From Bacteroidales bacterium (GTDB taxonomy: Bacteria; Bacteroidota; Bacteroidia; Bacteroidales; WCHB1-69), in NCBI GenBank assembly GCA_016285085.1, contig JAEEQA010000020.1:1-32567 (forward strand): a DNA stretch of 32,567 nucleotides. Direction: 5' to 3'. Numbering within the stretch: position 1 is the first letter of the stretch; each line of letters starts with the position of its first letter. Made by a program: the position numbers and the translations under genes. Under the pieces are notes generated by a model, which made no database searches, was not told the origin of the DNA, and saw only the letters and a program-made list of their open reading frames with translations. Of this stretch, positions 7,903 through 16,742 are shown one piece after another.

Positions 7903-10787
7903 GCGAATACATCATCTATAACAAAAAGAAGATCTGCTTTACGGAAGTAAGCGACTTCACCGATTTCCAGGGAATCGGTTCGGATCCTCTCTACAAGAGG
8001 TTTGACAGCGTGAAAGCGGTTTTGCGCACCTGTATTGACGACCGCTACAAGGGTTTTCTTGCACAACCCATCTACGATGTCAGTGAAGATATCATTGAAT
8101 GGTTTGTGGACGAGTGGCAGGAGCATCCCCGCCGGCTGACCGACCTTTCCGGAGAGGAGCTGGCGCGTTATCAGGCCATACGGGACGAAACGGTGCAGCA
8201 CTATCGCAATGCTGCGATGAAGCTCGAGAACGAGGATTTGATGATTCTGGGCGGAGTGTTGAAGTTTATCCCCGATGAAACGATCTTCTGCTACGACAAC
8301 AAGGTGGTGCTGGTGGCATGGGGTATGCGCTACGACGCCAGCAAGCACAAGGATGTCGGCCGCCTGATGCACGCCATCCCGCAGAAGGGTCCTTCTACGG
8401 CGAAGTTCCAGATTCGCTTTGTGGCGGGAGCTTTGGGCTCTATCGAGGGCAACACCCTGTTCAATATACCCGAGGGCGAGGTCTTCCCGGAAGGGTCGAT
8501 CCCGGTCGTGACACCCGTCAGCGGATATCGGTTCGTCGGTTGGGACACCAACCCGGCAGGATTTACGGTTACGGGCGACAAGGTGTTCACGGCGCAGTAT
8601 GAGTCCGCTCAGGTGAACACGCCGAAGCCCGAAAAAGAGCCGGAGGAGGTTCCCCCGCCATTCCACAATGTGAAGTTTGAAGCCGGTCAGTTTGGCAAGT
8701 TGAAGGGGGTCACTGCTTACAGGGTCCCGAACGGAAGTTCTGTCACGGCTGCCATGATTCCCAGGGTGAAGCCAAAATGGAGATACAAGTTTACGGGTTG
8801 GAATGTGGATCCTTTGGCCGGTGCTGTTACGGGAGACAGGGTTTTCACGGCGCAATATGAAAAGAAAAAGAACTGGTTTGCCGCCATCTGGCCGTGGCTT
8901 TGGAAAATCCTGCTGGCACTTCTGCTGCTGCTCCTGTTGTTGCTTATCCTGCGCAACTGCCACGGCTGTATGCATCATGGAGAAGGCCTCGTAATCCCCG
9001 GAATCGGTGACCGTGAGTGGGTCGGTGAGGATCCCAATGTGGGACACGGGGGCGGAATTTACGACCCCGGCAACCCCTATACACCGGTCCCCACACCGCC
9101 GGGCTACAGTGACATCCTTCCCCCCGAGCAGGGTGTTTTGCCGCCTATCACCGGTGACGACCCCATCCGTCAGGAGCCTGGACAGCCCCGCATCATCGCC
9201 AACCGCCTCAATGTGCTGATGGAAAACCCCGAAAAGTCCATTATGGATTTGGCGCGTGACTTCAAGAACAAATATCCGGACAGCAAGTATCAGGTGGTGT
9301 ACTATGATGACGTGATTAAGCGGATGCAGATTGTGGTGCCTGAAGAGGAGCGTGTTTCCATCAAGGAACGGCTTCCGCAGGAGTTCGCTCCGGACTACAA
9401 ACTGTTTGTCTTTGACGAAAGCCTGTTCGAGGGACTTTACAAACCCAGCGATCCCGACATGTCCAGTTCAGACAAGACATGGTACCTGTCCGCTATCGGT
9501 GCCTTTGATGCGTGGGAAACGACCACGGGCGTGGAAAGCGTTACCGTGGCGGTCGTGGACAACGGGTTCAATCTGCACCACAAGGAGTTTGAGAACAAGG
9601 TGGTCATGCCCTACAACGTATGGCGACACGATGCCGAGGTCTCGGCACAGTCGATTGACCACGGCACCCATGTGGCAGGCACGGCCATCGCTTGCGCCAA
9701 CAACGGCAGCGGGCTTTGCGGCATCGCCCCCAACTGCAAGTTCATGCCCGTCCAGGTAGCCGATGAGCGTGGCCTGATGACCATCACCTCCGTGCTGGAC
9801 GGCATCATCTATGCCATCTACCAGGGCGCCGATGTGGTCAACATCTCCTTGGGCGGCTCTTTCTCCGGACTGGACCAATATTCGCCATTCCTTCAGTACA
9901 TATTGATTCAAAACCATTTCAAGGAAGAGGAACGGGTATGGAACGAGGTGTCGCGGATTGCGGAAACCCACAAGGTGATTCTTGTAGTGGCAGCGGGCAA
10001 CGACAACGTCCTTGCCGGCATTGAGGCCCTGCAGCGCCCCAAAAACATCATTGTCGTTTCGGCAGTCGATAAGGACAACCACAACCAGAACAAGGCGGAG
10101 TTCAGCAACTATGGCGAATATTCCACCGTCTCGGCACCGGGTGTGGACATATACAGTGCCTATGGACGGAGCTATAAAAGCCTTGACGGAACCAGCATGG
10201 CTTCTCCCATTGTGGCCGGTTCGGTGGCCCTGATGAAATCCCTCAACAAGGACCTCACTTCCGAGCAGGCCATCTGTGTCTTGCAGTCCACCGGCAAGAT
10301 TGTGGACGGCAGCATCGGCCCGATGATACAGTTGAACAAGGCCATCCAGAAAGTGAAGAACAATGAGCTGTCCGACTGTGCGCAGGAGGAAACGCCCGAA
10401 CCTTCGCACGGCGATGTGGAAATCACACTGCAATGGGACAACCTCAACGACTTGGATCTGGTGTGTGTGGACCCCGACGGCGAAACGATTTATTATCAAC
10501 ACAAACAGTCGGGAAGCGGGGGAATGTTGGAGATAGACATGAACGCCAGGCCCACCACCACCCACCCGATAGAGCATATCTACTGGCCTACCGGCGGTGC
10601 GCCGGCGGGGACCTATTCTGTCTATGTGAACTACTATGAGCGGCATGACCGCAACATCAATGCAACTCCGTTCACGGTAAAAGTCAAGTACGGCAGAAAA
10701 ACCGAAACCTTCACCGGAACGCTCTCTTCCACAGACAATACAGCTCCGATTTGCACCTTTACGTTGAACGTCAACGCTAACCGATGA
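7899..10787 (+). CDS. Membrane-anchored subtilisin-like protease with SrfA-like N-terminus
   Basis: A 962-residue multidomain protein. Residues 1-165 contain ...IIEWFVDEW... and FCYDNKVVLVAWGM, which resemble the N-terminal region of SrfA as I remember it. Two InlB/Listeria-Bacteroides-like modules follow (about 165-235 and 250-320), each ending in F.GW...P.....TGD.VFTAQYE. One hydrophobic helix lies at 327-350, then a Pro/Gly linker, a prodomain-like segment (about 440-510), and an S8 protease domain with an apparently complete triad: Asp554 (AVVDNGF), His588 (DHGTHVAGT), Ser766 (GTSMASP), plus oxyanion Asn701 (AAGNDN). The C-terminus (from about 830) has a DUF2135/YfaP-like beta domain (LNDLDLVCVDPDG). 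Lysines just before the helix suggest N-in topology with the protease in the periplasm (inference). ATGA overlap with the SrfC-like gene indicates translational coupling. This is the likely effector of the operon. Confidence 0.88.
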   Translation: MSEYIIYNKKKICFTEVSDFTDFQGIGSDPLYKRFDSVKAVLRTCIDDRYKGFLAQPIYDVSEDIIEWFVDEWQEHPRRLTDLSGEELARYQAIRDETVQHYRNAAMKLENEDLMILGGVLKFIPDETIFCYDNKVVLVAWGMRYDASKHKDVGRLMHAIPQKGPSTAKFQIRFVAGALGSIEGNTLFNIPEGEVFPEGSIPVVTPVSGYRFVGWDTNPAGFTVTGDKVFTAQYESAQVNTPKPEKEPEEVPPPFHNVKFEAGQFGKLKGVTAYRVPNGSSVTAAMIPRVKPKWRYKFTGWNVDPLAGAVTGDRVFTAQYEKKKNWFAAIWPWLWKILLALLLLLLLLLILRNCHGCMHHGEGLVIPGIGDREWVGEDPNVGHGGGIYDPGNPYTPVPTPPGYSDILPPEQGVLPPITGDDPIRQEPGQPRIIANRLNVLMENPEKSIMDLARDFKNKYPDSKYQVVYYDDVIKRMQIVVPEEERVSIKERLPQEFAPDYKLFVFDESLFEGLYKPSDPDMSSSDKTWYLSAIGAFDAWETTTGVESVTVAVVDNGFNLHHKEFENKVVMPYNVWRHDAEVSAQSIDHGTHVAGTAIACANNGSGLCGIAPNCKFMPVQVADERGLMTITSVLDGIIYAIYQGADVVNISLGGSFSGLDQYSPFLQYILIQNHFKEEERVWNEVSRIAETHKVILVVAAGNDNVLAGIEALQRPKNIIVVSAVDKDNHNQNKAEFSNYGEYSTVSAPGVDIYSAYGRSYKSLDGTSMASPIVAGSVALMKSLNKDLTSEQAICVLQSTGKIVDGSIGPMIQLNKAIQKVKNNELSDCAQEETPEPSHGDVEITLQWDNLNDLDLVCVDPDGETIYYQHKQSGSGGMLEIDMNARPTTTHPIEHIYWPTGGAPAGTYSVYVNYYERHDRNINATPFTVKVKYGRKTETFTGTLSSTDNTAPICTFTLNVNANR

Positions 10788-10790
10788 GTT

Positions 10791-11795
10791 ATGGAGAACG
10801 AGGCTTTTTTCAACCAAAGGCTGAAATTTTCGTGGGGGCATATCATTGCCGCCATTGCACTGATTGCCATAGCGTATGGCACGTTTGTGGGCACGGTGTA
10901 CCTTCTCCATGGACAATTCCTGCTGTCGGGCATCATCACGGCGGCCATCACCCTGTTGGTGGGAGGTCTGTTCTTGGTTTCCCAGCAGCTGAAGGCGACC
11001 GACCACAATTTCCAGCGGCGTATCCGGTGGGAACGGGCCTTGGTCTTTTCTTCCCCCATTCTCTTCATCGTGCTGATGGTTCCGTTTGCCCACTCGTGGA
11101 CCGTCCACCATCGGCAGCAGCAAATCGTGGACTCCTTCCACTCCATCCTCGCGTCAGCCGACGAGCTGTTCGACAAATACGAGGTCTATAGCCACATCCG
11201 GGAACTCAACTACCGGCACACATTGGGCGTGACCGAGGAGGGTGCTTCCATCAGCGACTCCAACAAACTGGAAGTCCTGCATCTTTCCCTGCGATCTTCC
11301 AATTACGATGCGCTCAAAAGTGCCTCCCAGATGTGGATGGACAAGTCGGTCAACAAGGAGGTGTCCACATGGAACGTCTTTCTTTTGGGCAACATCACCG
11401 AGATACGGAAAGCCATCCACAACTGGTACGATGACATGAAAACCTTCTCGGCCATCACCCTCAGCGACGAGGACGACGTGCGGTGTTTTGACAGCTCCTC
11501 GCATTATATCAATGACATTGACAACCAAATTGACGCGCTTGCCGCCCTCTACTCTGACATAAAAGGCTTCAGCCCCTTGACATTGTTGTGGGTTTTGTTG
11601 GGGTATGCCATGCTCTTGCTCCCTTACCTCCTGCAAGACCGCTATTCGAAAACCATCGGTACAACCTGGACACTTTTTGGCTTTTTGAACAGGCAAAAAG
11701 GAAAGGAAACGGAAGAGGTTCCGGTCGGGCTGCCCGCAGACGATGCGGAGGCCTCCTCCAAAGGAAACGAATCGTATGAATCATTTAAGCTGTAA
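10791..11795 (+). CDS. Four-helix membrane protein of the Srf-type operon, function unknown
   Basis: A 334-residue inner-membrane protein. Predicted helices are at about 16-38, 43-65, 83-101 and 262-281, so the first three form an N-terminal bundle. The 160-residue segment between helices 3 and 4 is a soluble, mostly helical loop (DSFHSILASADELFDKYEVY...). A short charged tail rich in Glu and Ser follows helix 4. I recognise no catalytic motif. The gene begins 3 bases after the protease stop; an overlapping ATG at 10784 is in another frame and gives no sensible protein. Position suggests a membrane partner or anchor for the protease or for the NTPases. Two parallel loops in the same bundle could make it a sensor, but this is speculation. 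Confidence 0.75.
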   Translation: MENEAFFNQRLKFSWGHIIAAIALIAIAYGTFVGTVYLLHGQFLLSGIITAAITLLVGGLFLVSQQLKATDHNFQRRIRWERALVFSSPILFIVLMVPFAHSWTVHHRQQQIVDSFHSILASADELFDKYEVYSHIRELNYRHTLGVTEEGASISDSNKLEVLHLSLRSSNYDALKSASQMWMDKSVNKEVSTWNVFLLGNITEIRKAIHNWYDDMKTFSAITLSDEDDVRCFDSSSHYINDIDNQIDALAALYSDIKGFSPLTLLWVLLGYAMLLLPYLLQDRYSKTIGTTWTLFGFLNRQKGKETEEVPVGLPADDAEASSKGNESYESFKL

Positions 11796-11803
11796 AATAA
11801 TAT

Positions 11804-12601
11804 ATGAACAAGAAAGACATATTTGAAAACGTCCGGGATTATTCGCCGCGAGAGATAGCTGCCGCCATCCGGCAGGGTGTGGTCACCTTTTACGAACTCA
11901 AGAATGGCACACATGGACAGTTCACCCCGTTGTTGCAAAAGCAGGTACAGGTCGTGCTGGATTCCGGAGAGGAAATAGGGGAGGAGAAAGGCGGAGGTCA
12001 GGGAACGGAACAGCAGCCGGAAGATCCCTTGCTCTCCACGCCGCAGCCGGAGAGTTATACGTCCCCCAATGAGGGGGCAACGCCCCTATATACCGATTTG
12101 GACCCGAAGCCACTGAATCTTGAAACGCCGGGGAAATCGGATGGAAGAGGGGATTCCCTGATTACCTGTCCGGAGTGCGGGCACAGGGTGTCGTCTATGG
12201 AAACGGAATGTCCCGAATGCGGGATGCCGCTCAGGGAGGAACCCAATCGTTCACCTCAACCATCGACGGTTTCTTCAAAAAAACTTGGAAGAACTTTGAA
12301 AGACTGGGATGCCCCTGAAAGTGTTAAATCTTTCAGTTGGGGCGGTTTCGTCTTCGGATGGATATGGGGTGTTTTCAATGGCGTTTATTGGAGTTTGCTT
12401 TCTCTTGTCCCATACGTGGGCTTAGTGGTACATATCATCCTCGGTTTCAAAGGGAACAGCTGTGCATGGAAATCGGGAAAATTCTTAAGCAAGGAAGATT
12501 TTGAGAGAGTGCAAAGAGGCTGGAACACGGCCGGTATTGTCTTTTTCAGCATGTTTGCCTTCCTTGTTTTATTGGTTTTTATTGGATTAACCCTTGATTA
12601 G
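11804..12601 (+). CDS. Adaptor-module / zinc-ribbon / membrane protein
   Basis: A 265-residue protein in three parts. Residues 1-55 (KDIFENVRDYSPREIAAAIR then QGVVTFYEL) are homologous to the start of the GTPase encoded next door and look like a small helical interaction domain. A linker leads to a four-Cys zinc ribbon (C122-PE-C125 and C136-PE-C139). The C-terminal part carries WGGFVFGWIWGVFNGVYW and LGFKGNSCAWKSGKF, typical of a small family of membrane proteins with helical hairpins followed by an LGxKGNxxAW segment, and a last helix at about 243-264. The gap from the previous gene is 8 bases. Likely a membrane scaffold that recruits a partner through the N-terminal module; no enzymatic function is apparent. 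The membrane-domain family is recognised by pattern only. Confidence 0.75.
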   Translation: MNKKDIFENVRDYSPREIAAAIRQGVVTFYELKNGTHGQFTPLLQKQVQVVLDSGEEIGEEKGGGQGTEQQPEDPLLSTPQPESYTSPNEGATPLYTDLDPKPLNLETPGKSDGRGDSLITCPECGHRVSSMETECPECGMPLREEPNRSPQPSTVSSKKLGRTLKDWDAPESVKSFSWGGFVFGWIWGVFNGVYWSLLSLVPYVGLVVHIILGFKGNSCAWKSGKFLSKEDFERVQRGWNTAGIVFFSMFAFLVLLVFIGLTLD

Positions 12602-12628
12602 TGATATTTTTTAATTGAATGAATTTGT

Positions 12629-14275
12629 ATGCCAACGAAAGAAGAAATATTTGACAATATCAGCCTCTATACAGCGGAGCAGATTGTCGGCTTTATCAGG
12701 CAGGGCATTGTGACCGAAATCGAGCTGGAGGATTCGGACAACACGGGCGGCGAGTATTCGTCCGATATGCGGAAAAAGGTGAACGAGCTCCTTAACGACC
12801 AAGAACCCGCTGATTGGAACAAGGCATTGGAAATCAATACGGTTGCAGGTTACCAGTATTATCTGGACACCTATCCCGACGGGGCGCATCGGGAAGAGGC
12901 GCGAAACCGCAAAAGGGAGTTGCAGAATGTGGGTGCCGCGCCGGAACCGAAGCAGCCGGAACATCCGTCAGACCGCTGGGAACTGGTGGACAAGGAGAGT
13001 CTTGTCGGACTGCAGGCCTTCATCGAGGCACATCCCGACAGCCCGCATGTCCCCGAAGCGAAAAGATTGGTGAACAAAATCATCAACAAACAAAGCCAGG
13101 AGGAATTGACGGGCATTGATATGGAGGCGATGATCAAGAGAATCAAGAATATACAAGCAGACAAGAAGGTTCTTGATCCTGTTGAAACCGTTTTCAGTCT
13201 TATCGTCACCAACCTGAACAAAGGGCGCATCACCTTGAAAGAGCTGGTTGATGCCATTGCCGAGGACAAAAACCTGCTGGCGGCAAAGGTGATTCACAAA
13301 TTATATGACGAGGGCTATTTGACCATGGCCGATTTTGGTGCGATGAATGTGGATATGGCCTTTGTCCAACACATGTTGGAGGACGTCCCGCCGCAGAAAT
13401 TCAATTCGCCCAGACCTATGGCACAAATAAGCAAGCCCTCCACGGAGATTTACTTCTGGGGGATTCCGTCGTCGGGCAAAAGCTGCGCCCTCGGTGGAAT
13501 CCTGAGCGTGGCCGGCGGCGGCAAAGTGGCCTCCCACATGGACAAGGACCCCCATTGCCAAGGTTACGAGTACATGTCCCGCCTGATGCTGCTGTTCAAT
13601 GACGACGGTTCGGTTGGAACGCTTCCGGAAGGCACCTCCACAACCTCCACTTACGAAATGGGGTTCAATCTTACCGACAATGCGGGCATGGTACACCCCA
13701 TCACCTGCATCGATCTTGCTGGTGAGATGATCCGCTGCATGTTCAAGTTCGACAGTGGCATCGACTTGGAGGAAAAGGAACTGATAACCCTCGACACCCT
13801 CACCAGAATACTGGTGGACAACCGCACCCAGAACCGCAAGATGCACTTCTTTGTCATTGAATACGGTGCCGACGACCGCTATTACGAGGGACTTCCGCAA
13901 CGGGTTTACCTTGAGGCCGCCGTGCAGTACATCCGCTCCTACGAAATCTTCAACCGGAACACGGATGCCATTTTTATCCTTGTGTCGAAGGTTGACAAGG
14001 TCCCCAAAGGGGTTTCGCGCAATGCCGCCCTGGCGGAATATCTTGACAAGAATTACCGTGGTTTCGTCAATGGACTGAAGTCCATTTGCAAGGAAAACGA
14101 AATCAATGGCGGCGATGTCGAGGTGGTCCCGTTCTCTTTAGGAAATGTCTGTTTCCAGAATTATTGCCAGTTTGACGATGCGGCGGCACGGCTGGTGGTG
14201 GAGAAAATCATAGAAAGGACACCGGGATTCAAGGCTGACAAAATCAATAAACTCTTAGGAAAATTAAAAGGATGA
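12629..14275 (+). CDS. Small-GTPase-like protein with N-terminal adaptor module and TPR-like repeats
   Basis: A 548-residue cytoplasmic protein. Residues 1-57 form the same adaptor module as the upstream gene product (KEEIFDNISLYTAEQIVGF followed by IRQGIVTEIEL). Two short helical repeats follow (about 57-100, YQYYLDTYPDGAHREEA; about 112-150, LQAFIEAHPDSPHVPEA), of the kind seen in tetratricopeptide-like regions. The C-terminal half is a P-loop GTPase: G1 GIPSSGKS (278-285), G3 DLAG (362-365), G4 SKVD (453-456). These positions are compatible with a TRAFAC/Ras-like fold. Its stop overlaps the start of the following gene (ATGA). Together with the SrfB and SrfC proteins it is the third nucleotide-dependent switch in the operon. 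The shared module suggests that it docks on the zinc-ribbon membrane protein. Confidence 0.82.
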   Translation: MPTKEEIFDNISLYTAEQIVGFIRQGIVTEIELEDSDNTGGEYSSDMRKKVNELLNDQEPADWNKALEINTVAGYQYYLDTYPDGAHREEARNRKRELQNVGAAPEPKQPEHPSDRWELVDKESLVGLQAFIEAHPDSPHVPEAKRLVNKIINKQSQEELTGIDMEAMIKRIKNIQADKKVLDPVETVFSLIVTNLNKGRITLKELVDAIAEDKNLLAAKVIHKLYDEGYLTMADFGAMNVDMAFVQHMLEDVPPQKFNSPRPMAQISKPSTEIYFWGIPSSGKSCALGGILSVAGGGKVASHMDKDPHCQGYEYMSRLMLLFNDDGSVGTLPEGTSTTSTYEMGFNLTDNAGMVHPITCIDLAGEMIRCMFKFDSGIDLEEKELITLDTLTRILVDNRTQNRKMHFFVIEYGADDRYYEGLPQRVYLEAAVQYIRSYEIFNRNTDAIFILVSKVDKVPKGVSRNAALAEYLDKNYRGFVNGLKSICKENEINGGDVEVVPFSLGNVCFQNYCQFDDAAARLVVEKIIERTPGFKADKINKLLGKLKG

Positions 14276-15789
14276 ACAAAATAGGAATAAAAATCACAAA
14301 AATCAGTGTCGGGGTCCAGGAACTGGAAACCTTCAACGGCGGGGAGTGGACGCTCAAAGTGGCCGACATCCGGGATGACTTGAAGTTGTTGGAAGGAAAG
14401 GCTTTTGACGACGGGACTTCCGTCCTTATGCTGTCTTTTACAGGCAAAGGGGCATTGCTCACCCTCTGCCATGCCATTCCCGGGCGTGCCGGCGACCTGG
14501 TCTCCGCATGGATCTTCATCCCTGCGGAAGTCAGCCTTGCAGCCGATGAGGTGTGCGGCATCCTTGAAAGGGTGAACGCTGAAATTTCAAAGCCGCAGGT
14601 TGAGGACTGGAAGGCCATTGAGGAACTTTTTGCCAGAGAGTACCCCTTGAAACAGTATCCATTCGCTTACAAGGAGTCTGCTTCCTCCGGCCAGTGCGCC
14701 GTGCGCTACTACGGCACAGGCACCGACTTCGGGCTGAAGGAACTTATGGGGGCAGCCCTGTATCAGGACTACTATACAGCCCACCGTTTCGTGTTCTTCC
14801 TTGACAAAAAAACGGGCATCACCGCCAGCGACAAGCTGGTTGACTATACGGACCGCCCCTTGCGGGAAATAGTCGCGGTGATTCCCTCCCAGCTTCCGCC
14901 TTCTGTAACAGCGAAGCTCAACGACAGGGATTTCTCCAAACCGATGCTGGGCTATAAGGGGGAAAAGGCGACCCTCGTGTTTGAGCGTCCCGGCTTTGCC
15001 CCGGTAGCCTACCAGATTACCATTGGCGGCCCCATGCCCAATCCCGCCGAATTCCAGTGGCAGCGGCATATCGTCCCCTCCTTTTTCCATGTGACCGACA
15101 ACGAGGGGCGCGACCTCAATGCCTCGTGCAGCATCCTTGTCAATGGCCAGCGATTGACCGGTACCGGCATCAATATTCCCGAAGAGGAGAGTAAGTCTGT
15201 TCGGGTTGAGGTGCATTGCCCCGATTGTGAATCCTATGGCAACACGCTCAACCTCATGCAGAAACAACCTGTATGTCTGGTTCTTGAAAAAGAGAAAAAA
15301 GAGATTGTTTACCTGATTGACGGCATGGTTTGCCAAGGGCTGACAGATTGTCCCAAAGGATATAGCTTCACGGAAACCACACGGGGGAAAAAGGTCTTCC
15401 GCAATTGTGTCTATGTCGGGGAAAAGGCTGGCTTCAATTGGAAACTCATTGCCATTATCGGTTCTGCTTGCGCTCTCATTATCGGTCTTACCGCCGGTAT
15501 GCTGCTGCATAAGATCCTCACCGACAGCGATTCGAAAACCATTGAACAGACCTCCGTGGTCACCGGCAACGGGGAGCCAAAGACGGAGGCTCCGGTCCAA
15601 GTCGGCGCCAAGCCGGCAGAAACACCTCAGCCCAAGGGTCAGGAAGATTTGAACAAGGACACGGAAAAGGGAGCGGAAAAGGAAAATGTGCCGGAGCAGA
15701 AACCGGCTTCCGGAAGCAAACCCGCCCCCAGTCAAGGCAATCCTGCCAGCCAGGCCGGCAGCAAGGGCAGCAGCCAAAGTGAACTATAA
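14272..15789 (+). CDS. Single-pass membrane protein with large beta-rich N-terminal region
   Basis: A 505-residue protein of unknown family. The first ~380 residues lack a signal peptide and look beta-rich, including an Ig-like stretch (YKGEKATLVFERPGFAPVAY) around residues 220-245. A segment near 305-380 holds several Cys (VEVHCPDCESYGN, VCQGLTDCPKGY, RNCVYVG). One membrane helix runs from about 390 to 412 (WKLIAIIGSACALIIGLTAG), followed by a low-complexity tail rich in Pro, Gln, Lys, Glu and Ser. The lack of an N-terminal signal suggests N-in topology, with the disordered tail crossing the periplasm (inference). Start overlaps the GTPase stop by 4 bases, so the two are probably translated together. 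Could be a membrane tether linking the GTPase side to the envelope protease. Confidence 0.75.
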   Translation: MNKIGIKITKISVGVQELETFNGGEWTLKVADIRDDLKLLEGKAFDDGTSVLMLSFTGKGALLTLCHAIPGRAGDLVSAWIFIPAEVSLAADEVCGILERVNAEISKPQVEDWKAIEELFAREYPLKQYPFAYKESASSGQCAVRYYGTGTDFGLKELMGAALYQDYYTAHRFVFFLDKKTGITASDKLVDYTDRPLREIVAVIPSQLPPSVTAKLNDRDFSKPMLGYKGEKATLVFERPGFAPVAYQITIGGPMPNPAEFQWQRHIVPSFFHVTDNEGRDLNASCSILVNGQRLTGTGINIPEEESKSVRVEVHCPDCESYGNTLNLMQKQPVCLVLEKEKKEIVYLIDGMVCQGLTDCPKGYSFTETTRGKKVFRNCVYVGEKAGFNWKLIAIIGSACALIIGLTAGMLLHKILTDSDSKTIEQTSVVTGNGEPKTEAPVQVGAKPAETPQPKGQEDLNKDTEKGAEKENVPEQKPASGSKPAPSQGNPASQAGSKGSSQSEL

Positions 15790-15806
15790 CCCCACTTTTT
15801 TGACGT

Positions 15807-16739
15807 ATGAAAAAAGCGAACAAGAATTTGCTGAAGGCGACCTTGATTGTGTTGGCAGTGGTGCTGGCGGTCAGTGCCGTGTTGGTCTTCCTGAAGACCC
15901 GCGTGCAACCGCCATCCAGACTCTCCTATACCAACCAATACATCGATAACCTCCGGCACTCTTCCGAGCAGGTCGGCAGGATGGACGATTCGAATTTGGA
16001 ACGTGAGTTTCTGGGTTTCGTTGACCGTATCGACTTTATGAAAAACGAGAACCTGATTACCAATGAGGAGTATATCGGCTGCTTTGAAGAGTTCGTGAAC
16101 GCTTATATTCCCGCTTTCAGGAAATGGTGCGACCGTCAGTTCGACCAGCCGGTATGGCCGAACAAGACCCTTCAGTTCATGAGGACACGCATCAATGAGG
16201 TGCGCCGCTACAACGAAACCGTCGGCTATGGCCCTTTCATCAGTGACGAAAACGAGGCGCATCTCAACGAGGTGGACAAGATATTGAAGGATTACAACGG
16301 GGCATGGAAGCTGTCGAAAGTTTCCATACGGAGCAAAGAGGACAGCCGCAAAAATCTGGCCAAAGCCCGGCAGTACAGGCAGGATGCGTACCTTTCAAAA
16401 TGTACCGCCTTGACAAAAATGCTGGACAACCTGCCGTCGCGGTACCAGAAGTCGCATTATGAGTACGTCAACTCCCTCGTCAAAGGGCTTGACATGGCAC
16501 ATTACCCGTCGGCCACCCAGGTTACGGAATGGGCAACCAACTACAAGAAGGCCAAGGCGGCCATCGCCGACTACAACTCCGCAGCAGAGGATCGGAATCT
16601 ATATCACACGTCCTCAAGTGATTTTAACCTCAACACGTACTATCAGCGGGCCAAAGAGGGGTTCTGGAATAAAATCTCACCATGGGATCCATACGAAGTG
16701 CGTAGCCCTTATGAACAGACATTCGGAGTCAGACTTTAG
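15807..16739 (+). CDS. Membrane-anchored helical protein, function unknown
   Basis: A 310-residue protein with a short basic N-terminus and one membrane helix (about 11-29, ATLIVLAVVLAVSAVLVFL), followed by a soluble, mainly helical region. The topology suggests an inner-membrane anchor with the body in the periplasm; no lipobox is seen. Recognisable segments include FVDRIDFMKNENLITNEEY and WCDRQFDQPVWPNKTLQF, but I cannot attach them to a known family. The start is 17 bases after the previous stop, and the next start is 3 bases after this stop. It sits in a block of three envelope proteins of unknown function at the distal half of the operon. Confidence 0.75.
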   Translation: MKKANKNLLKATLIVLAVVLAVSAVLVFLKTRVQPPSRLSYTNQYIDNLRHSSEQVGRMDDSNLEREFLGFVDRIDFMKNENLITNEEYIGCFEEFVNAYIPAFRKWCDRQFDQPVWPNKTLQFMRTRINEVRRYNETVGYGPFISDENEAHLNEVDKILKDYNGAWKLSKVSIRSKEDSRKNLAKARQYRQDAYLSKCTALTKMLDNLPSRYQKSHYEYVNSLVKGLDMAHYPSATQVTEWATNYKKAKAAIADYNSAAEDRNLYHTSSSDFNLNTYYQRAKEGFWNKISPWDPYEVRSPYEQTFGVRL

Positions 16740-16742
16740 TAA

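Noticed and set aside
9468-11141. A 557-codon open frame on the minus strand opposite the protease gene
   Set aside because: It overlaps a gene with a complete catalytic triad and conserved motifs. Its own translation is rich in Val, His and Arg with no domain, as expected for the antisense of a GC-rich gene.
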